Part shown: positions 6,069-8,764 of the stretch, one piece after another
How the letters are laid out: the number at the start of each line of letters is the position of its first letter
Position numbering within the stretch: position 1 is the first letter of the stretch
From: Spirosoma fluviale
GTDB taxonomy: Bacteria > Bacteroidota > Bacteroidia > Cytophagales > Spirosomataceae
Assembly: GCA_945906915.1 (NCBI GenBank)
Contig: CAMDSI010000079.1
Location: forward strand, 1-8,764
DNA length: 8,764 nt
Reading direction: 5' to 3'
Notes under the pieces: model-generated
Told to the model about the DNA's origin: nothing
Database searches by the model: none
Seen by the model: the letters and a program-made list of their open reading frames with translations, nothing else
Made by a program: the position numbers and the translations under genes

Positions 6069-7514
6069 TTAGACTTTCGCTAATTCTTCTGACATTAATT
6101 GATTCACGCGCTTCGGATCGGCCGTTCCTCTTGATTTCTTCATCACTTCGCCAATAAACAAGGCGATCAATCCTTTTTTACCTTTTTGGTACTCTTTTAC
6201 CTTATCAGGATATGCCGCAATGGCCTCCTGAACCCATTTTGTCAATTCATCCCCTGATTGCGCATGTAACCAACCCTGCTCCTCAACAATTTTTTCTGCT
6301 GATTTATCTGGGTTTTCGATGGCCAAAGGGAATAATTGATGAGCTGCTAAATTATGTGTTAAGGTACCTTTTTCTACTAATTCTACTATTTCTGCCAAAG
6401 CCTTAGGACTTAATTCAAAGTCCGTAATCGACTGATTTTTATCGTTCAAATGAGACTTTACTGGCCCCATCAACCAATTAGAAATGGATTTATATGCCTT
6501 CGAATGTTGCGCGGCTTCCTCAAAATACAGAGCCATCTCCCGCGTATCGGCTAAGAAATGAGCATCATAAGCAGGTAAATGATAGTTCTTTATTAATTTT
6601 TGCTCCTGTTCCCAAGGCAAAAGTGGCATCGTTGCTTTTATTTCATTTAACCAAGACACTGATATTTCTACAGGGGCTAAATCCGGTTCAGGAAAATACC
6701 GGTAATCATTCATGGTCTCTTTCACCCGCATTGAATGGGTAGTTCCTGCATGAGCGTCAAACGTTCTAGTCTCTTGAATGAGGGATCCTCCTTCGTTGAG
6801 GACCTTTGTTTGGCGTATAATTTCATACTCAATCGCACGCTGAATATTGCGAAGGGAGTTCATATTTTTAATCTCTACTTTCGTTCCCAACGTAGTCGTC
6901 CCCACCGGTCGGATAGACACATTTACGTCTGCGCGCAGAGAACCTTCTTCCATATTTCCATCACAAATCCCCAAATACCGGACTAATTTTCGTACCTCTG
7001 AAACTAAGGCAAAAGCCTCTTCAGAGGAATGAATGGATGGCTCAGTGACCATTTCAATCAATGGCGTGCCAGCACGATTATAGTCCAAAAAGCTATATGG
7101 ATTATCTCCCTCGTGCAACGATTTCCCCGCATCCTCTTCTAGGTGAATATGATGAAATTCCATCCGTTTATCCCCTTCCTTCAAATGAACTAAAATGGCT
7201 CCACCCATACAGATAGGTGTTTTATCTTGGGTAATTTGATAGCCCTTAGGGAGGTCAGGATAAAAATAATTCTTCCGGTCAAAATACTGTTTAGGCGAAA
7301 TTTTAGATCCAATCGCCAAACCCATTTTAATAGCATATTCCACCACCTTCTTATTCAATTTAGGAAGTGTACCCGGATGACCTAATGAAATAGGGGAAAT
7401 TAAGGTATTAGCCTCCTGTCCAAAAAGTACGGGGTCGCTCGCGAATATCTTCGAATTCGTCTGCAATTGCGCGTGAATTTCAAGGCCAATAACGGGTTGA
7501 TAGGAAATGCTCAC
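6069..7514 (-). CDS. gatB: Aspartyl/glutamyl-tRNA amidotransferase subunit B (GTG start)
   Basis: GatB is the tRNA-binding kinase subunit of GatCAB, which converts misacylated Glu-tRNA(Gln) and/or Asp-tRNA(Asn) to the amidated forms. The 481-residue protein has the full cradle domain: VIGLEIHAQL (8-17), GHPGTLPKLNKK (45-56), FDRKNYFYPDLPKGYQITQ (78-96), EEDAGKSLH, DYNRAGTPLIEMVTEP, SLRADVNVSIRP and DYRYFPEPDLAP. A helical part and a C-terminal YqeY-like tail (about 448-478, GEVMKKSRGTADPKRV) follow. The cysteines found in many GatB proteins around CPVCLGLPG are replaced (SPISLGHPG), which I recall as usual for this phylum. The start codon is GTG: an in-frame TAA lies three codons upstream of it and the next Met is residue 64, beyond conserved sequence. 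gatA and gatC are not in the window. Confidence 0.96.
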   Translation of the reverse strand: MSISYQPVIGLEIHAQLQTNSKIFASDPVLFGQEANTLISPISLGHPGTLPKLNKKVVEYAIKMGLAIGSKISPKQYFDRKNYFYPDLPKGYQITQDKTPICMGGAILVHLKEGDKRMEFHHIHLEEDAGKSLHEGDNPYSFLDYNRAGTPLIEMVTEPSIHSSEEAFALVSEVRKLVRYLGICDGNMEEGSLRADVNVSIRPVGTTTLGTKVEIKNMNSLRNIQRAIEYEIIRQTKVLNEGGSLIQETRTFDAHAGTTHSMRVKETMNDYRYFPEPDLAPVEISVSWLNEIKATMPLLPWEQEQKLIKNYHLPAYDAHFLADTREMALYFEEAAQHSKAYKSISNWLMGPVKSHLNDKNQSITDFELSPKALAEIVELVEKGTLTHNLAAHQLFPLAIENPDKSAEKIVEEQGWLHAQSGDELTKWVQEAIAAYPDKVKEYQKGKKGLIALFIGEVMKKSRGTADPKRVNQLMSEELAKV

Positions 7515-7543
7515 TGAAAATTATTTATAATCCTGAAAGGATA

Positions 7544-7574
7544 TAAAGATACAAAAATCCCGCGTTTAAAGATA
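7544..7574 (-). promoter_or_regulatory. Possible gatB operon promoter region (two TATCTTTA boxes)
   Basis: Read on the minus strand, the 64-nt gap between the MerC gene and gatB contains TATCTTTA twice (7574-7567 and 7551-7544), 23 bp apart. Each differs from the Bacteroidetes -7 consensus TAnnTTTG only at the last base. Neither has a TTG at the ideal -33 distance. The nearer box would give a start point around 7538 and a leader of about 25 nt, which includes a small hairpin (ATCCT 7530-7534 with AGGAT 7538-7542). Read-through from the MerC unit is the alternative, because no terminator with a T-tract is seen between them. Confidence 0.35.
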
Positions 7575-7578
7575 TAAA

Positions 7579-7974
7579 CTACTGATTTTTGCAGGTACAG
7601 GCCACTTTATGCTTATAATTAAACCAATAAGCCAGTGTAATAAAAATCCCCAGCGAAAGGCCAAAAATCCATTCAATCGATTTCATTCCCACAAGCGTAT
7701 CCACCAATTTAATCAGTATACCAAAACCTAAAAAATACAAAGGCATCGGCTTGTGGTGTTTAAGGTAGTCTTGCCACAATAAAAGAAGAGCCAATCCGAA
7801 ACTAATCAATACTAAGATCCACTCAATAGTAGGACTAAAAGCAAAAGAACTGGCTAAATAAGGAGCTGCAAAAAGGACAAAAGGAAGCGTTAAACAATGT
7901 ATAGCGCACAAAAGCGAGAAGAAAACCCCTAACTTTTCAGCTGGCAACAATTGCTTATATTTACTTTTAGACAT
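7579..7974 (-). CDS. MerC-domain integral membrane protein
   Basis: A 131-residue protein with about four hydrophobic segments, matching the MerC family. MerC itself is an inner-membrane mercuric ion carrier of mer operons, but MerC-domain proteins in Bacteroidetes usually lie outside mer operons and have no proven substrate. The diagnostic motif is near the N-terminus: LLCAIHCLTLP, with C23, H26, C27 and P31 in or beside the first membrane helix, plausible metal ligands. The C-terminus is a short cytoplasmic-type tail with lysines and a Cys pair, C126-T-C128, a second possible metal site. Hydrophobic stretches lie near 16-43, 49-67, 78-95 and 100-118. It starts 8 nt after the stop of the upstream lipoprotein gene, so the two are probably co-transcribed from the promoter at 8551-8581. 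No merA, merT, merP or merR is present, so mercury resistance should not be assumed. Confidence 0.82.
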   Translation of the reverse strand: MSKSKYKQLLPAEKLGVFFSLLCAIHCLTLPFVLFAAPYLASSFAFSPTIEWILVLISFGLALLLLWQDYLKHHKPMPLYFLGFGILIKLVDTLVGMKSIEWIFGLSLGIFITLAYWFNYKHKVACTCKNQ

Positions 7975-7982
7975 TTGGCTAA

Positions 7983-8531
7983 TTATTTAATGACTACCGG
8001 AAAACTCAAATCCAAATCAGTTGACCCCGCAGTCTCATCCCCCGTTTTTACAATTTTCCCATTCAAAGGAGGTTGGTGCTTTAACATAACCTGCAAAATC
8101 CCTGAACCAGGAACATATTGCGTCTTAGCATTGAACTTCAAACCAATAGGCAAAGCTTTCTTATCCGAATCCGTAATTTGGATGGCTAATAAAGAGGCTG
8201 GATTAGGCTTATAGACAAATAGATGCACATCGCCTTCTTCCTCTATATCCCCTGTTATATCTTTTAGAGTACCCTTGGATTCATCCGCTACATAAATTTT
8301 TACCGTGTAATCCGTATTGCGAACTAATTTCAAAGTATCAAAAGACTCCGGTTTAGTACGGGAATCCCCATCCAAATCACGAAATTTAAATGAGCGAGAA
8401 ACATTCGCAGGATCCGTAAAAACGAGCTCAACAGAGGTAATTAGCTCATTATCATCAGTAGGCATAACCTCAGGCTCCTTTTTACAGGAAAATAAAGTCA
8501 AAATAAAGAGAAGTGCGACTACGTGTTTCAT
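7983..8531 (-). CDS. Bacteroidetes-type lipoprotein of unknown function, probably metal-linked
   Basis: I place the start at 8531, not at the longer in-frame ATG at 8573. From 8531 the 182-residue product has a clean lipoprotein signal, MKHVVALLFILTLFSC, with the acylated Cys at residue 16 followed by KK. The 8573 start would also lie upstream of the predicted transcription start. The mature part is beta-rich and acidic, with RDLDGDS (51-57), DITGDIEEEGDVHLF (91-105), LPIGLKF (127-133), KHQP (151-154) and GDETAGSTDLDL (164-175). This pattern resembles a lipoprotein family I recall being annotated in this phylum as 'type 1 periplasmic binding fold superfamily', often near TonB-dependent receptors. 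That assignment is from memory. The acidic clusters and His103 could bind a metal, which is inference. It is the first gene of a unit with the MerC-domain protein. Confidence 0.8.
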   Translation of the reverse strand: MKHVVALLFILTLFSCKKEPEVMPTDDNELITSVELVFTDPANVSRSFKFRDLDGDSRTKPESFDTLKLVRNTDYTVKIYVADESKGTLKDITGDIEEEGDVHLFVYKPNPASLLAIQITDSDKKALPIGLKFNAKTQYVPGSGILQVMLKHQPPLNGKIVKTGDETAGSTDLDLSFPVVIK

Positions 8532-8536
8532 ATCTT

Positions 8537-8553
8537 TTGCAATAGTGTTGCAA
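8537..8553 (-). promoter_or_regulatory. Candidate Fur-family (Nur/Zur-like) operator dyad
   Basis: TTGCAA (8537-8542) is repeated after five bases as TTGCAA (8548-8553). Because TTGCAA is self-complementary, the 17-mer is a dyad around G8545, with 7 of 8 arm positions complementary. It covers the last bases of the -7 box and the expected start point, a classical repressor position. The form TTGCAA-N5-TTGCAA equals the published Nur box of Streptomyces coelicolor (Nur is a Fur-family nickel regulator). A Fur-family repressor sensing zinc or nickel is therefore the natural candidate, but no regulator gene is in the window. Confidence 0.6.
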
Positions 8554-8581
8554 ATATATATAACTAAGAGCAAAGTTCAAA
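8551..8581 (-). promoter_or_regulatory. Promoter of the lipoprotein-MerC unit
   Basis: On the minus strand TTTG (8581-8578) is followed after exactly 19 bases by TATATTTG (8558-8551). This is a full match to the Bacteroidetes primary sigma promoter (-33 TTTG, -7 TAnnTTTG). The start point should fall near 8545, about 14 nt before the chosen ATG at 8531. The -7 box shares bases 8551-8553 with the TTGCAA dyad, and the -33 box lies inside a unit of the heptamer array. This promoter is the best supported in the window. Confidence 0.8.
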
Positions 8582-8704
8582 GGAAATTCAGTAGGCAGTA
8601 GTCAGTAGGCAGTAGTCAGTAGACAGTAGTCAGTAGACAGTCCGAAGGGAATTAGTCCGAAGTCGATAGGCAAAGTTCAACGAGCAAAGTGCAAAGTGCG
8701 CGGG
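8570..8704. repeat. Degenerate heptamer-phased repeat array
   Basis: Read on the minus strand from 8704 to 8570, the sequence splits into 19 consecutive words: 17 of seven bases and two of eight. Three word families recur: ACTTTGC and relatives (near both ends), CTTCGGA (middle) and CTGNCTA (the regular tract at 8589-8641). GCAAAGTTCAA on the plus strand occurs identically at 8570-8580 and 8670-8680, exactly 100 bp apart. AGTCCGAAG occurs at 8639-8647 and 8654-8662. No ORF of substance follows this phasing. The array overlaps the -33 part of the lipoprotein promoter. I recall similar heptamer tracts in intergenic DNA of this phylum; their function is unknown to me. Confidence 0.7.
8589..8641. 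repeat. Short tandem repeat, 14-bp unit (7-bp subunit CAGTAGN)
   Basis: The unit CAGTAGGCAGTAGT occurs at 8589-8602 and 8603-8616, then as CAGTAGACAGTAGT at 8617-8630, and as a partial CAGTAGACAGT at 8631-8641. This is 3.8 copies of 14 bp, or about 7.6 copies of the heptamer CAGTAGN whose last base alternates between T and G/A. It is the regular core of the larger heptamer-phased array and a likely site of slippage in copy number. Confidence 0.95.
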
Positions 8705-8724
8705 CAAATATTTCAGCAATGAAT

Positions 8725-8751
8725 AAAAAACGAGGCGGAAGCCTCTTTTTT
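8725..8751 (-). terminator. Intrinsic terminator, probably of a leftward gene beyond the right edge
   Basis: GAGGC (8732-8736), a GGAA loop (8737-8740) and GCCTC (8741-8745) form a 5-bp G/C-rich stem flanked by A6 (8725-8730) and T6 (8746-8751), so it could work in both directions. No plus-strand gene ends to its left; the nearest gene starts at 8531 and runs leftward. The likely user is therefore a minus-strand gene right of the window, whose transcript would end in the run of U copied from the A-tract. Bases 8752-8764 hold nothing recognisable. Confidence 0.75.
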
Positions 8752-8764
8752 ATGCCGTATCTCT

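Noticed and set aside
5242..7032. Several 60-85 codon plus-strand frames opposite the thioredoxin-like gene and gatB
   Set aside because: They overlap two secure genes on the other strand, show no conserved motifs, and look like chance open frames.
6069..7514. Loss of GatB cysteines as a defect
   Set aside because: The SPISLGHPGTLP form is what I recall as normal in Bacteroidetes GatB, and all other cradle and tail motifs are intact.
7579..7974. Mercury resistance operon based on the MerC hit
   Set aside because: No merA, merT, merP or merR genes flank it. MerC-domain proteins are common outside mer operons in this phylum.
8532..8573. Upstream ATG at 8573 as start of the lipoprotein gene
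   Set aside because: It would put the lipobox at residue 30 behind an extra segment, and the predicted promoter and start point (near 8545) lie inside this extension. The ATG at 8531 gives a standard signal.
8317..8601. 94-codon plus-strand open frame across the lipoprotein gene and repeat edge
   Set aside because: It is antisense to the lipoprotein gene, ends in the repeat region, and has no domain, signal or start context.
8589..8641. CRISPR array
   Set aside because: The repeats are 7/14 bp and directly abutting with no unique spacers, and no cas genes are near. It is a simple tandem repeat.

Overview
The window looks like a chromosomal piece of a Bacteroidetes (Bacteroidota) bacterium. 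A Cytophagales-type freshwater or soil lineage is my best guess, not a proof. The evidence is: promoters of the TTTG-N19-TAnnTTTG type; AT-rich starts with almost no Shine-Dalgarno sequence; a GatB with the GHPGTLP variant I associate with this phylum; a DUF4369-thioredoxin protein; a MerC-domain protein beside a phylum-type lipoprotein; and intergenic heptamer repeats. Nothing suggests a phage, plasmid, IS element or CRISPR array.

Layout. (1) 1-2305, plus strand: the ribosomal protein operon rplK-rplA-rplJ-rplL (L11, L1, L10, L7/L12), with a small hairpin between rplJ and rplL and a strong intrinsic terminator after rplL. The usual next genes, rpoB and rpoC, are absent. (2) 2317-4168, plus strand: mutL with its own promoter, starting directly beyond that terminator. 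Its C-terminal endonuclease motifs are degenerate. (3) 7514-4157, minus strand: a tightly packed gatB - thioredoxin-like (TlpA family) - proC operon with junctions of 0 and 1 nt. gatB starts with GTG, and proC overlaps the mutL 3' end by 12 bp tail to tail. (4) 8581-7579, minus strand: a two-gene unit of a 182-aa lipoprotein and a MerC-domain membrane protein. It has a near-ideal Bacteroidetes promoter, and a 17-bp dyad (TTGCAA-N5-TTGCAA) covers the -7 box and start point. That dyad matches the published form of the Streptomyces Nur box, so I infer control by a Fur-family metal regulator. (5) 8570-8704: a degenerate 7-bp-phased repeat array that overlaps the -33 element of this promoter. (6) 8725-8751: a terminator hairpin that best fits an unseen leftward gene to the right of the window.

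Most genes are core housekeeping: ribosome stalk proteins, mismatch repair, tRNA amidation, proline synthesis and periplasmic thiol redox. The least described part is the right end, where a probable metal-regulated lipoprotein/MerC pair has its promoter embedded in a heptamer array. The other notable point is the separation of rplL from rpoBC.
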